64,000 nucleotides of DNA, from contig JAHEWK010000019.1 in the NCBI GenBank assembly GCA_020740775.1, positions 62,001 through 126,000 on the forward strand, given 5' to 3'. Shown piece by piece: positions 40,600 to 53,474 of the stretch. The stretch's first letter is position 1. Every line of letters begins with the position of its first letter. Source of the DNA: Ilyonectria destructans (Eukaryota; Ascomycota; Sordariomycetes; Hypocreales; Nectriaceae). A model generated the notes under the pieces. The model was not told the origin of the DNA, did no database searches, and worked only from the letters and a program-made list of their open reading frames with translations. The position numbers and the translations under genes were made by a program.

Positions 40600-43400
40600 G
40601 TATCAAAGTTAGCCAGTTTATGCTCAGGAAGAAGCCTTCACAAGTAGGAAGCAGCTATATCAGTAGTTTATTATTTACATACTAGTAAAGTGTAATTACT
40701 ATAGAGCCTTATAGTCGCTTTATATATTTACAACTTAAGCGATATTACTAAATATATTATAGTATTCTTATTATACCTAATATCCTTCTCTCTCCAGAAC
40801 TAAAGTATTTATAGATATCAGTTATCTTATTAGGGGTTATAATTAATATAGTATTGAATAGATTTATAAGGATTACCCTATAATAAAGTATAATTGCAGT
40901 TTATATAATATATAGCTATTTTCAGTATCCCTCTACAGTTAGAATTAGTATAGAATATATAAATATACTATCTATTCAGGAAGTTATAGTTAGCAATATT
41001 TACGCTATTAAAATCCGGGGGTATATAAAAGTTATAGCAGTTACTATTAGTATTTAGTATATATAATATAAAATACTTTTTATAGCCTCTATTAGTATAG
41101 ATATTAACCTTTATTAATATAGCTGATACTATAGTAACTAAGGCAGTAAGAATTATAAAAGAGGTATATATTATAATAAAAGTTATAAATTTAGCAAAAG
41201 GTAAATATAACTAAATTAGTTCGATAAGTAAATAGATAAGGATTTAATATAATATATATATTTAAGCTTGAATTATTTAAGTTCTTTAAGGCTCTATAGT
41301 TCTTAAGGGGTAGTAGCCAGTAGAAGTAGTAATCTTATCTATTCTATATATATATTTCTAGTTATACTTAGTACTGAAGTTAGAGGCTCTTTATATAATA
41401 CTTATATAGAGGATTATCTTAATAAAGAGGCTTTTAATATTAAGGGTTAAAATCCTCTATATAGTTATTATATAAAGTAAAACTAGAAACCTTATATTAG
41501 CAGTCACTCTAGCTCTCTATCTTTATAATTCTACTTATAAAATATTATTAATAATTAGATAATTATATGAAGTTTGGGTTTAATCTAGCTATAGGGGGTA
41601 GAATAGGAGTCAGTTTATACTTAAGAATAATAGGGTATTATTTATTAAGCAGGTTATAGTTATAGTTAAGTAAAGTAGTAGAGCTATATACTGATAATTT
41701 ATATAGCAATTTTGGGGGCTTGGGATAACTAGTTATTTAAAAAATAAAAATTAGAATAACATAATATAAAAATACTGATATATATTAATAGACTAAATAT
41801 ACATAATATCTAATAGTAGTATATAGAGTACTAATATAGCTGGTGGGTTAGAAAAGTATTCCCCTCTGGGTTTTTAACCTAGCTGCCTTATAAATACGAA
41901 TTTAGTTATACCTAAATAGTAAAAGTGCAAAGTACAGCAGAATCAGCTGTAAATTGCTAGCTAATACCTTAGTAACTATAGTAAAACTTCTTATATAACT
42001 TATCTAATTTACTGTATATAAAGTCTCTTTTACTGTATAGAAGAGATTACTACTGACTAAAAGCTGAGTGATATATATAGAGATAATTAATTTAACTTAA
42101 AAAATACTTACTACTTAAAGCAGGAGGTCTTAAATAATCCTGCTAATTATAAGGTTATAATAGCTATATTATTATTACCTGGTATAATATTATAGCCTGT
42201 AATACTGCCGATAATATTAGTACTGCTACTGGAGATACCACACTTAGAAATAGTAATATAAGCTGCAATATAAAAGACTTTTTATATTATTAAGACAATC
42301 TATTTATTTATAGCAACTATATTATTAATTGCAATTTTTAGCAGAAGCTTAATAAAGAGATAAATACCTTAATATGAGATATAGAAAATAAGAGACTGTA
42401 TTATAAGTTATCTCAATATTATAGGTATAGCAGATTATTCTTAGTATAACTACACTAAGTATATAAGGTTGCACTAAAAGTATAAAAGGCTATAAGCCCA
42501 ATAAAAACCTTCTGATTTTATTATATTTACCTTGTATACTATCTTATAGTAAGATCTATTAATCTACAGTTAGATATCAGTTACTCTCAGTATAAACCTT
42601 ATCCTCTTAATATCAGAAGACAATTTAAACCCACTATATCTAGTCTACTGTATATCTACCTAATTTAGTTACTGCTATAGATATCTTAGTAATAATATCT
42701 ATAGAAGCAGTAAAGGTTAACTTTAAGGTTAGATATTTATTAGTACTCTCTATTCTACCCGGAGGAAATATTTCTGGTATCGGCTGCAGCCTATAGGTTT
42801 AGCTAGAGGGGCCTAATAGAGCCAAGCAGAATCCCAATAAATAACTATCTAGAGGTAATAATTGCTCTAACTCTGAGTCGAATAATTTCTATTAGAGGTT
42901 TAGATGCCTAAAGTCTGTGATATTCAGGTAGATACTGGCCTTTAAGATCCAGTCCGCTAGTGGCAAACTGTTTGGATCTAAAGAACTTTACTTAATAGTA
43001 AAACCCAGACGGTAAACTGTTCTAAGTCGGTGTCGATATATAAGGACCGCAATATTAACCTTTTTAGAACCAACTTCTACATATTCAACCTAAAAGGTGG
43101 GCAGTAGGTCAACTGAATTACTTAACTACAAGATAGTGTTGACTGACTTGCAGGATAAATGCCCTACTAATGGAACTCTAAGGCTTTAAGAGCAGGAGTA
43201 GAGATCTAGGGTATCGGTGCGGCTGTCAGTATGCAATATAAGCCGGTAGAGTGGAGTTAGATTTTCAACAAATATAACCAATAAATCCATTATTATAGAA
43301 ATCACCGCTCTCACTAATTTACATTACTACTCCTAAAGCTTTAAAAATATAATATTAGCTTCTCCAAAAGCAGCGGTAGTCAAGTACATCAGAGCCTACT
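40600..43400. other. AT-rich RIP-like block
   Basis: A/T-dominated DNA with no credible frame. From about 42780 the composition is milder and a few short protein-like pieces appear, none of which I can name. Confidence 0.7.
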
Positions 43401-45087
43401 CGCACTGATTCTGATCACTACCATCCAGCCCGACTTCCTGGGAAGTCGCACTAAGCCGAAGGTGTTTATTTGTAGTTGTGCCCCGTCCGTTTGACCTGTG
43501 ACGTGAAAATACAAGTCTGCCCTGACCCTTCTTTTAACTAGGGGAAACCCGCTACAGAGACAACACCTACCGAGATGAGACTGTCAGTTCAAAGCTCGGC
43601 TTGGCTTGAGTTTATCACTACTAATGAATTAGGCTCGACTGTAAGGTAGAAATCGCTAACTCAGGCAGTTTTCTCTGGATACTCAGGCCCGCCGAGGTTT
43701 TATATTTGACTACACCAGCTAAAACACAACCAAGGAAAAGGTACGACGAATCCAGGAGCAGAACAACACACGGGAAGATGGCCATACCGCCAGAGTGATA
43801 ATCACCCATATGAGGCAACAGCCGAAACCTAATTGACGCATTAATTAATATCCTGTCCTGTTGTTTGATTGACAAATGGTACTTGTCTTGGCCAGTTTCA
43901 ATTCAAAATTCTGGCGTTGGACTGCATGTCAGGTCGTGTCTTTGTAAGCTCCGGCAACTCATTTAAGAGAACTCATCTACCTTGACACTGTCGCTCTCTT
44001 GACGCTTGAAAGATGTGCGAGATTACTAGGAGAGTCGATTATCGTGCTACAAGAGAAAGTACAAGGAAATCGCGATGACCTTTAATAAAACATCTGAGGT
44101 GTAACACAGAGAAGGACTGAGAAAGAACGTAACCGCAATGTGACGCATCCTCCAGGTCGATAGTCGAACATCGCTACGGGCAATGATGCTTATGAATTCG
44201 CGGGTACCACGAACATATGGGTTCCCCGCTCGGGTAGTCGGTGGAGACTATGATTGTACGTTTAATCTGGATCTGAAAATTGCTCGACGATGACCTTGCT
44301 AATCTATGCCCTTACAGCAGCTAGAGCTGTTATAACAGCCGGGCCAGCTACAGTTGTAGTGGCAGCTGTAATAGCAGCCGCCGGAATGACAGCCAGGCCA
44401 GCTTAAAGTTACGAACTTTTCGGGTAAACTATAGAGATGCCTTTTTTGAATAATTTAGCTGCAGCCGGGCTTGCAGGTCGATGTGTTGTATTGATAGCTG
44501 TAGAATTCACTTATTTGGTTTTTCTTTTTAGCTTTACTTAATATCATCAGATAGATCAAAGCCATACAGTATTTTCAAACAGTAGACACAAACAGTGAGT
44601 GCTACACCCAGCACCAGAAGAGACAGTAGTTGAACAATAAGGTTCTTGCACACTGGTCTTGGCCTTAAGCTTCAATTCAACTCTTCTGACTTCAACCCTG
44701 CTATCTGCAGTCAACGACCTTGCTGTCTGTAGGTAACAACCTTGAGATAGGAACGTTCTGGAGGTTGGGTCGTGGGATCTGTGACTAGATATAAAGGTTA
44801 GAAGGGGGTAAAAGAGTTAAATAGGATTCTAGTGGATGAAAAAAAAGCAGCTCGAAACCCAAACTTGGGCCTTGGCAACTGTGACGTGCACAACGAAAAT
44901 GTAGTAAATTCAACCATTAGGTTCCCTCATCGAGGGGTAGAATTCATGTATCTTTTATAACATTCCCAACTTACACTCTAAATTTGGTGTGACGGGGGGA
45001 AGATGCCAAATTGGGCCAAAAAGAAGTAGGGTCCCGTGATTTCCTATGCAAATAGCAATATGTACGCGTTCGAATAGCAGTACTTAT
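43401..45087. other. Gene-poor spacer left of the cluster
   Basis: Balanced composition but no supported gene. The segment 44318-44410 is rich in CAG, CAGCTG and CCGGGC words in triplet phase, with stops in every frame, and is best described as low-complexity. Confidence 0.4.
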
Positions 45088-45187
45088 TTTAAAATGCCAA
45101 CAAGCAGATAATTTTAAAGTGCTAATAAGCGGACAATTTTAAAATGCCGACAAGCGGACAATCTTAAAATGCCGACGGGCGGACAAT
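45088..45187 (+). repeat. Four tandem copies of a 25 bp repeat
   Basis: Four consecutive imperfect units of 25 bp containing TTTTAAAATGCC and AAGCGGACAA. A single related unit occurs at 60093-60117 near the other end of the cluster, in the opposite orientation. Confidence 0.8.
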
Positions 45188-45829
45188 TTTAATTTTTTAA
45201 CCTGCTTTTACATAAATCGAGACTAGTTGGTTGTGTGTCACTTTCAAAAAGTGTAAACAATCTTAGGGCCACTCGAAACCCCATGCTCGTTAGTGACCCA
45301 ATCTCCAGGGGAATAAATACACCAGACTCGCTCAGGTGATGGCCTAGCTAAATTATTCTAGGGTTTTCTTTACCTTAATAGCCTGTGCTTGCCGGCGACG
45401 TAGGGGGAAATCCGTCCACAGATACTCCGTAGCTACAGTCCGATCGTCCGCAGAGACACCTGTTGCTGCTCGCGCCCTTGCACGGAAATTATTGGAGGAC
45501 GGAACTTCTGCAATTGCCAGCAGCCGAGCGGGCGCAGAGCTAAACTTTAAATCTCCATTAGTGCCATGACGTAGCATCTGCTGTGGATGGAATAAGTCCA
45601 TTGGAACTCAACGTGGATGGCCGAGATAGCCTTCCGACTGAAGGGGAATAATGTAGCCCTCGAGCCCGATCAACCCTTGTTGGTAACAGGGCTGGTATTG
45701 GCGAGAGATTATATATCATACCCTTCACCTTCCCAGGAATTCTCATGCAATATCTCGCCAATACCATCACCAATGACTCGACGGAACCCTTTCAAATACA
45801 CCCGCTCTCATCGGAGCCCCAAGCTCAAA

Positions 45830-48800
45830 ATGAAACAATCTCCTGATGAGCAGTCTCATGTGCGTCCGGGAATTTCATCTTCTCGCAATTCGTTCACAAC
45901 TCCACGTCCTGCTGAGGAAGAAGAGGAGGAGGCAGACAACTTGTTTATGCCGCTCGAGCCCGGTCCGACAGGAGATTCTGCCAACATCGGCAACGCGAGA
46001 CACAACACTCCAGATGGCGACTTTGCAACTATCGGAGAGGATGAGAAAAGGGAGTTAACAAGAATAGCGACGACCCTTACCCATCGTCAGTCTAACACGG
46101 CAAGGGAATCGGCAGGTTCAAACCGAGTTGAAAGTGACCCGGCTTTGAACCCAGAAAGCGACCATTTCGACATTGCCAAATGGCTGCAATATTTCGTTCA
46201 ACAGTTCAGAGACCAAGGACACATGGTCAAAAAAGCCGGAATCGCCTTTCGCAACCTGGGTGTTTCTGGCACCGGGGAAGCACTCCGATTACAATCCACA
46301 GTGGGCGATTACCTGACTAGTCCATTACGCCCTGGTAAGCTCCTGAGCTTCCGCGCCAAGACTTCCAGGCAGATTCTCCGCAACTTCAATGGGCTAGTGA
46401 AAAGCGGAGAGCTCTTGATTGTACTGGGAAGACCAGGCTCTGGATGCAGCACCCTCCTCAAGTCTATGTGTGGAGAGCTGCATGGCCTGGAATTAGATAA
46501 AGAGGCAAATATCAACTACAACGGTATCCCTCAGAACGTCATGATGAAAGAATTCAAGGGCGAGGCCATCTACAACCGGGAAGTATGTGCAGTCTATCAA
46601 GGTTAAATCGAACTATAGTCGCTGACAGATACGCTCTTCCACAGGTTGACAAGCACTTCCCTCACCTCACCGTAGGGCAAACACTCGAGTTTGCAGCTTC
46701 GTGCCGAACCCCGAGCCACAGGGTCCATGGCATGTCCCGGGAAGAATACTGCCAATACGCGGCGAAGGTTGTTATGACTCTGTGTGGGTTAAGCCATACA
46801 TACAACACCAAGGTCGGCGATGACTTCATCCGAGGCGTGTCTGGGGGCGAGAGGAAGCGCGTTAGCATTGCCGAAATGATTGTCGCAGGTGCACCATTGT
46901 TCGCATGGGATAATAGGCGAGTATCAACCCAGTCGGTGAAATAGCACATGCTAACCCCTTAATAGTACGCGTGGATTAGATTCCGCTAGCGCCCTCAAAT
47001 TTGTCAAAACATTACGATTCGCCTGTGACACGACCGAGGCAGCCAACGCAGTTGCCATCTATCAAGCTAGCCAGTCTATCTACGACCTTTTCGACAAGGT
47101 TACTGTACTGTACGAGGGACGGCAAATTTACTTTGGCCCAGCAAGTCAAGCAAGGCTTTTCTTCGAGAGGCAGGGTTGGAAATGCCCTCCACGTCAAACT
47201 ACTGGGGATTTCCTAACGTCTGTCACTAATCCTGAGGAAAGGCGACCCCGCGAGGGAATGGAAGAAAGGGTGCCCCGCACACCCGAGGAATTCGAAGAGT
47301 ACTGGAGACAGTCGCCTGAGTTCAAAGCCCTACAGGCAGAGCTTGAGCAGCAACAAGAGAAGTTCCCGGTTGATAACTCTGGCGGAAACGCTCAAGAATT
47401 TCGTCAAGAGAAACAGTTTGCCCAGTCAAAGCACACCCGCCCGGGCTCACCATACCTGATCAGCGTCCCGATGCAGGTGAGACTTAATACAAGACGGGCC
47501 TTTCAGCGCATCTGGAACGACAAGTCGGCGACCTTGGCCGCCGTACTAAGCCAGATCGTCATTGCACTCGTGGTTGGGTCCATTTACTACGGCCAAGTCA
47601 ATGAGACGGCAAATCTAGCATCGAAAGGCGCGGTATTGTTTATGGCCGTCCTAATCAATGCTCTTGCCGCCATCTCGGAGATTACCAACCTCTATAACCA
47701 GCGGGAGATTATCGAGAAGCATAAGTCCTACGCATTCTACCATCCGGCTACCGAGGCGATCGCAGGAATCATCACAGATATTCCAATCAAGTTCGTCACG
47801 TCCGTTGCGTTTAATCTGGTTCTATACTTTTTGTCCGGACTACGCCGAGAAGCCGGTCCGTTCTTCCTCTTCTTCCTGATTTCCTACATGGCAACATTCA
47901 TTATGGCTGCGGTGTTCAGGACAATAGCGGCCATAACAAAGACCGTTTCGCAAGCCATGTCTCTCTCTGGCGTCCTTGTTCTTGCGCTAGTCATTTATAC
48001 TGGCTTTGTTATAGCTGTCCCGCAGATGCATGACTGGTTCAGCTGGATTCGGTGGATAAATCCGCTCTTCTACGCCTTTGAGATCCTTGTCGCAAATGAG
48101 TTCCATGGCAGAGAATTTATTTGTTCGAGCGTCATTCCCGCCTACTCGCCAAACGCTGGAAACTCGTGGATCTGCTCTGCTATTGGCGCTATCGCTGGCC
48201 GACACACAGTTAACGGTGATGCATACATCTTGGCCAGCTTTAAGTACCATTATTCGCATGTTTGGCGAAATTTCGGGATTCTTATAGCCTTCCTTGTTGT
48301 GTTCATGGGTATCTATTTCCTCGCTACTGAGTTGAACTCAGCTACGCAAGGCACGGCGGAGGCGTTGGGCTCCCCGCATAGTATCTGACGAAGAAATGAT
48401 ACAGGGCTCGAAAGGGGGACCTCAAACAGAAAGTGACGCTCTTGCTGCGATCGCACCCCAAACAGGTACCTTCGTCTGGAAGGATATTGTCTACGACATC
48501 GAGATCAAACGCGAGCCTCGCCGGTTGCTCAACCATATCTCTGGGTGGGTCAAACCGGGAACCCTTACGGCATTAATGGGTTCCAGCGGCGCTGGAAAAA
48601 CGACTCTTCTTGATGCTCTCGCTCAACGTACCTCGACGGGTGTTATCACAGGCGATATGCTGGTAAACGGGCATCCGTTGGATGCTAGCTTTCAGCGCAA
48701 AACCGGTTATGTTCAGCAACAGGGTATTTACTATCGACCATCTAAGCCTGGAAGCATTGTTGGCTAATACCATGGCAGACCTTCACTTGGAGACTTCGAC

Positions 48801-50468
48801 CGTCCGAGAGAGCCTGCAGTTCAGTGCACTTCTTCGACAGCCCCAACACGTCAGCAAAGAAGAAAAGTTCAAATACGTCGAGGATGTCATTGACATGCTC
48901 AATATAGGAGACTTTGCAGATGCTATCGTTGGCGTTCCTGGAGAGGGGTTAAATATCGAACAACGCAAGCTACTTACAATCGCTGTTGAGTTAGCTGCGA
49001 AACCAAAACTTCTTCTTTTCTTAGACGAACCCACCAGCGGGCTCGACTCGCAGAGTTCTTGGTCAATTTGCGCCCTGCTACGGAAACTTGCAGATGCAGG
49101 CCAAGCCGTGCTTTGTACTATCCACCAGCCTAGCGCTATCCTATTCCAGGAGTTTGACCGCCTCCTCTTCCTCGCGAAGGGCGGCAGGACAGTCTATTTC
49201 GGTGACATTGGACCCAACTCCCGGACACTGTTGGATTACTTTGAAAGAAACGGCGCTCGGGATTGTGGCAATGACGAGAACCCTGCCGAGTATATGCTCG
49301 AGCTGGTCAATGGTACTGAAGATTGGCATCAGGTCTGGAATTCGAGCCCGGAACGACCAGGCGTGGATGCTGAAATTGAGGATATCATTGCGCGTAGCAA
49401 TGCCGAGTCCTCTGGCCCCGCCCAAGACTCTTTAGCAGAGGGAGCAGAATTCGCAGCACCATTCATTCTGCAGTTGGAGGTCGTCACCCATCGAGTATTT
49501 CAGCAATATTGGAGAACTCCAAGCTACATTTTCGCCAAGCTGGCCTTGTGCACCGTCGCTGGTCTCTTTGTCGGCTTTTCATTCTACCAAGCCGATGGAA
49601 GTTTGGCTGGTATGAACAATGTTCTGTATGCCGTGTTTATGCTCATCACGATTTTTACGACGTTGGTACAGCAGGTTCGTCTCGCACCGAGCCCAGAAAA
49701 ACCCTTCCCAGCTTGGAAACTAACTCCCCACCAGATTCAACCCCTTTTCGTTACTCAGCGCTCCCTTTATGAGGTCCGGGAACGGCCTAGCAAGGCATAC
49801 TCCTGGAGAGCTTTCGTCATAGCCAACATCCTCGTTGAGATCCCTTACCAAATATTTGCCGGCATTTTGATGTATGCCGCTTTCTACTATGCGGTTGTTG
49901 GCGTGCAAAGTTCTGAACGCCAAATAATCATCTTACTCTCCTGCGTCCAGCTTCTCATCTACGCCAGCTCCTTTGCACACATGACAATTGCCGCGCTCCC
50001 GGATGCTCAGACTGCAGGGTCTGTAGTTACGCTTCTCTCCATGATGAGCCTGACGTTCTGTGGTGTTCTTCAGAGCCCTAGTGTCTGCCCGGATTTTGGA
50101 CTTTTATGTACCGAGTTTCGCCGTTTTCCTATTGGCTTTCAGCTGTGGTGTCAACGGTGCTGAGTAACCGTGAGGTCACTTGCTCTGACACAGAGACATC
50201 TATTTTCGATCCGCCTGCTGGCCAGACTTGTGCCCAATACCTCGCAGACTACTTGGAAACAGCTCCCGGGCGGCTACAGAACCCGGATGCTACCGATAAG
50301 TGTCAATACTGCTCTCTGCAGGTAGCGGACCAATTTCTAGTTAGGAGCGATATTTACTGGAACGAGCGGTGGCGCAATTTCGGCATTGTTTGGGCATACG
50401 TGGTGTTTAATATCTTTATTGCTATTATCACCTACTACTTATTCAGGGTCAAGAAGTTTTCACTTTAA
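45830..50468 (+). CDS. PDR-type ABC transporter with two apparent frameshifts
   Basis: A fungal full-size PDR (ABCG) exporter with the order NBD1-TMD1-NBD2-TMD2. NBD1 has the fungal Walker A variant GRPGSGCST, signature VSGGERKR and degenerate Walker B ([11 protein letters not shown]). NBD2 has canonical GSSGAGKTT and [11 protein letters not shown]. The C-terminus ([31 protein letters not shown]) is typical. Introns: 46583-46644, 46917-46965 (GC-AG type), 48724-48778 and 49675-49734. ATG 45830 has the best context; 45773 and 45617 are in frame upstream. Two breaks remain. Near 48360-48396 TMD1 runs into a stop and NBD2 resumes in another frame. Near 50080 one base seems missing before the last exon part. 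Either the gene is recently inactivated or the assembly has errors. At the cluster edge, its role would be export or self-protection. Confidence 0.85.
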
Positions 50469-50657
50469 CAAGCGCAAGGCTGGATCTAAATAGATCGTTA
50501 CTCATAACTAAATTAGCTTTTTGTAATTTTTAATTATGGTTACTCTCCTCCCCATGCGCTGCTCTTAATCTAAGAATGCCTCCGGCACTTCGGGACTCCA
50601 TACCACCAAGCTCTCGTTCCTCGTAGGCAGATGCCCAATAGGGGACCTCCTGGTTGA
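50469..50657. other. Short convergent intergenic region
   Basis: It separates the 3' ends of the ABC and MFS genes and should contain both transcription terminators. No other signal is recognised. Confidence 0.4.
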
Positions 50658-52458
50658 CTAAATCTCCGTCTGCGTACGACGGCGGACTTGCGCCGCGATT
50701 TCCCTATCAGCCATCTCTGTCTCGGTTTGGTAATTCCGGAATTCGCGAGTTGGGACACGCTTCATGAACATCTCATCAATCTCCTCATAATTCCGTCCAG
50801 CAACCTCGGGATGGCAGAAGTGGAGGTAAATAACGGACAGCACGCCCAAGCCGGCAAAGATAAACGACGTCTTGGCTCCGAGGTTCGCCTTGTCTGGATT
50901 GAAGAGGTAAGGGATGACAAATCCCCACATAGTCTATGCGCTGAGTTAGAATCGCCGTGACATGATCTGTTAGAGACGATCAAGAGGACTGTCTGGACTC
51001 TACTCACATAGAGTGCGTTTTGCAATGCGAGACCCAATGAAGCAGTCTTGGCACGCAACCTTGCCGTTGCAATTTCGGCAAGGGCCGAGTAAGCTGTCGC
51101 GCCAATTGTGATATTGAAGGCGAAGTTGTAGAGGCAAAGTAGTGCCACGACTCCCTTAATGCAGTCTGGCGTCCCAGCGGTAGCAAGACCACCAATCAAC
51201 CAGAGTATGACAGTAACAATCGCCGTGCCCCAGAGAGTTAGGCTTCTCCTACCCACTCGGTCGACCAAAAACCACGACCCGATATTTCCCACCATAGAGC
51301 AGACCTGGGCTGCGAGGGCGATCTTGAAGCTGTCCGAAGTAGAATAACCCACGAGCTGAATGTAATACACATTATACGTGAGGACGAAATAAATACCACT
51401 GAGTGCTTGAATACTAAGTGGTGCGATTGCGATCATAGTGCGGCGTAGATTCGTGTTCCGAAAGCACTCAAGATAAGAAGAATTTTCCGTTTCATGACGG
51501 CTTTTCTCAAGGGTAAGCTTGATAACAGCAATACGCTTTTCGATTTCCTCGGCTGATAGGCCAAAACATTTGAGAGCGCGAACGGCTTTTTCATTCTTGT
51601 TCTGAGCTATAAGCCACCATGGTGATCTAGTTGCTTATCAGTACAACATATCGGGTAATAGCTGTACAGTAGGTACGAACTCTGGCATAAATGGGAAAAT
51701 CAAGAGGGCGATTGCCGTGATGGCGTATTGGCCGATGAACGGCCCGCGATATGCCCATCGGCTGGATACGTCCCCCTGGTAATTTATAATCAAGTAGACC
51801 AGGAACGAACCTAGTGCAAACATGAACGGACCAGTTGCGGTTAAAATACCACGGAGGGCGAGGGGTGTAATCTCTCCGAGGTATGTGAAGGTGACTGATA
51901 TCAAACCACCAATGGCGAAGCCATTCAACAACTTCCCTGCAAAGAACAGCGAGTTGGTCGTCGCAATGAACTCGAGTGTCACACCGATAAAAGTGATAGC
52001 ATAGGCTACTGCAATCGTCGGCTTCCGTCCGATCCTGTCCGCAATGAAGCCGGCGCCAAAACTTCCGAGCACGGCCCTACAGCAGCATGGGTCAGCGAGT
52101 GCCCACCGAATTTCAGTCACCTGGGGAAGACTGACGCTGCCACGGGTCCTCCGCTATAGGCAGACTGCCATTGCGCGGGAAGGACGTAGTTGCCTTCGAA
52201 AGGCGAGCCGAAGTCCTTGCGAAACTGCGGAATGCTGAGAACAAAGCCGCCGGCCTGATTATCAAAAGCGGCCACAAGAAAGATCCAGACGCAATATAAA
52301 CACCAGACTGCTGTCCAGGGATGCCTGGCCACAGCTTGACGGACAGTCTCCTCGTGGTCTTCCTGGTTGGTCAAGTGTCCCGTCTGACTGATAACTGGGT
52401 CCACATTCTCATAATGAACTCCGACGGGTTTCTCATCAATCGAGGTTCGGGGTGCCAT
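50658..52458 (-). CDS. MFS sugar-porter-type transporter
   Basis: Exons on the minus strand: 52458-52121, 52076-51681, 51626-51008 and 50933-50658, all joined in frame through GT-AG introns of 44-74 bp. The protein is about 540 residues with 12 predicted membrane helices. Sugar-porter motifs are clear: ADRIGRKPT after helix 2, PESPWWLIAQNKNEKA before the central loop, VDRVGRRSL, and NPDKANLGAKTSFIFAGLG before the last helices. The NPD..NLG.KT.F motif is typical of fungal alpha-glucoside/maltose-permease-like members. ATG 52458 has a good context (AACATGG). It shares a ~435 bp divergent promoter with the DUF1772 gene at 52894. It may import a sugar or export a product; family membership does not settle direction. 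Confidence 0.88.
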
Positions 52459-52670
52459 GTTTAGTATTTTCTGCAACAGGCCGGGGGATAATAGAAGGAA
52501 AACAAAGCCGTCTTGTTAGAGGGAGATTACGGGTCATTTATAACCCTCCATGGGCAGGATCGTTGAGAAGAGCTTCGTGGCTAGAACCGCCCAAGTTCGA
52601 GACCCGATCCGGGGATGATCAGAGATGCGGGGTACAGGAACTAGCAGCCAGGGGGAGAGATTGCGGAATG

Positions 52671-52720
52671 GTGGGACACAGTTGCGGGACATAGGTGGGA
52701 CGTCCCACACATGTCCCGCA
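52671..52720. promoter_or_regulatory. 38 bp palindrome of GGGAC half-sites in divergent promoter
   Basis: Positions 52683-52720 form a near-perfect palindrome (two mismatches per 19 bp arm) centred between 52701 and 52702. From outside in, each arm carries TGCGGGAC then GTGGGAC, so the site holds four half-sites; one more GTGGGAC lies at 52671-52677. It is 225 bp upstream of the MFS start and 174 bp upstream of the DUF1772 start. Paired CGG-containing half-sites are what Zn2Cys6 dimers bind, so a cluster regulator is the natural candidate (inference). Confidence 0.8.
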
Positions 52721-52893
52721 CTCAGATATAATCCAACGAGGAGTACCTGCAGGGATTACTTAACAGTTCCTAGTCAAGTATAAGAAACTCAAATCGAGTT
52801 CCTACTATCCCTAACATCCTCCGCGCTAGATCTCAACCCTCCCTGTTCTTTTATCTTCCTCCTCCTTTGCTCATTTCATAGCAGGCATCCACT

Positions 52894-53474
52894 ATGGCAG
52901 CCACCCCATCTACATACCAAGTCGCTCAGTTTGTCGGCATAACTGGGGCCGCATGGCTATCTGGTAAGTGAAAGCGTGCTCATCGTCAGGAGAGAGGCAC
53001 TCGCCATGCTGACAGCCATACTCTCAAGGCAACATAGCCAGCGTGTCCCTATTCACTGTGCCCGCGCTCCGCACCTCGGCCAGCAAAGACGGCGTGCCGT
53101 TGGCAACCCTCGCTAAGCAGTGGCGATACGTCTACGACGCGGGCAAGTCGAAAAACCCTCCCATTGCGGTGGCGACGGCCCTCTCATTTATCTACCTTGC
53201 CTGGTCGGCTCGCACCGCCGAACCGCCGAACCTGGCGCTGCTGTACGGTTCTGCAGCAGCATGCACAGTAGCTGTCATACCTTTCACACTGGTCATAATG
53301 GGATCTGCCATCCATAACTTGCGCGTATTGTCAGAAGGCTCCACTGGAGCTCGATCTATGCGACCGAATGAGGATGACTTCGACGGGCTGCTTATGAAGT
53401 GGTCAAATCTTAACTACGTTCGGGCGGTTCTACCATTAATAGCTACGATTATTGCATTAGTAGCTGTATTATAA
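52894..53474 (+). CDS. DUF1772 protein 1 (anthrone-oxygenase family)
   Basis: Exon 1 is 52894-52963, the intron is 52964-53028 (GTAAGT donor), and exon 2 is 53029-53474, giving 171 residues. It has four hydrophobic segments: QFVGITGAAWLSG, VATALSFIYLAW, YGSAAACTVAVIPFTLVIMG, and AVLPLIATIIALVAVL at the C-terminus. The conserved loop QWRYVYDAGKSKNP lies after the first segment and NEDDFDGLLMKWSNLNYVRA before the last. The family includes small membrane-associated anthrone oxygenases of polyketide pathways (EncC/HypC/GedH type), which need no obvious cofactor. No PKS lies in the window, so the substrate is unknown. It is transcribed from the palindrome-bearing promoter shared with the MFS gene, and is the most diverged of three paralogues here. 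Confidence 0.8.

Noticed and set aside
44318..44410. CAG/CAGCTG-rich triplet-phased stretch as a coding or regulatory array
   Set aside because: Stops occur in each frame and units are not regular; described only as low complexity.
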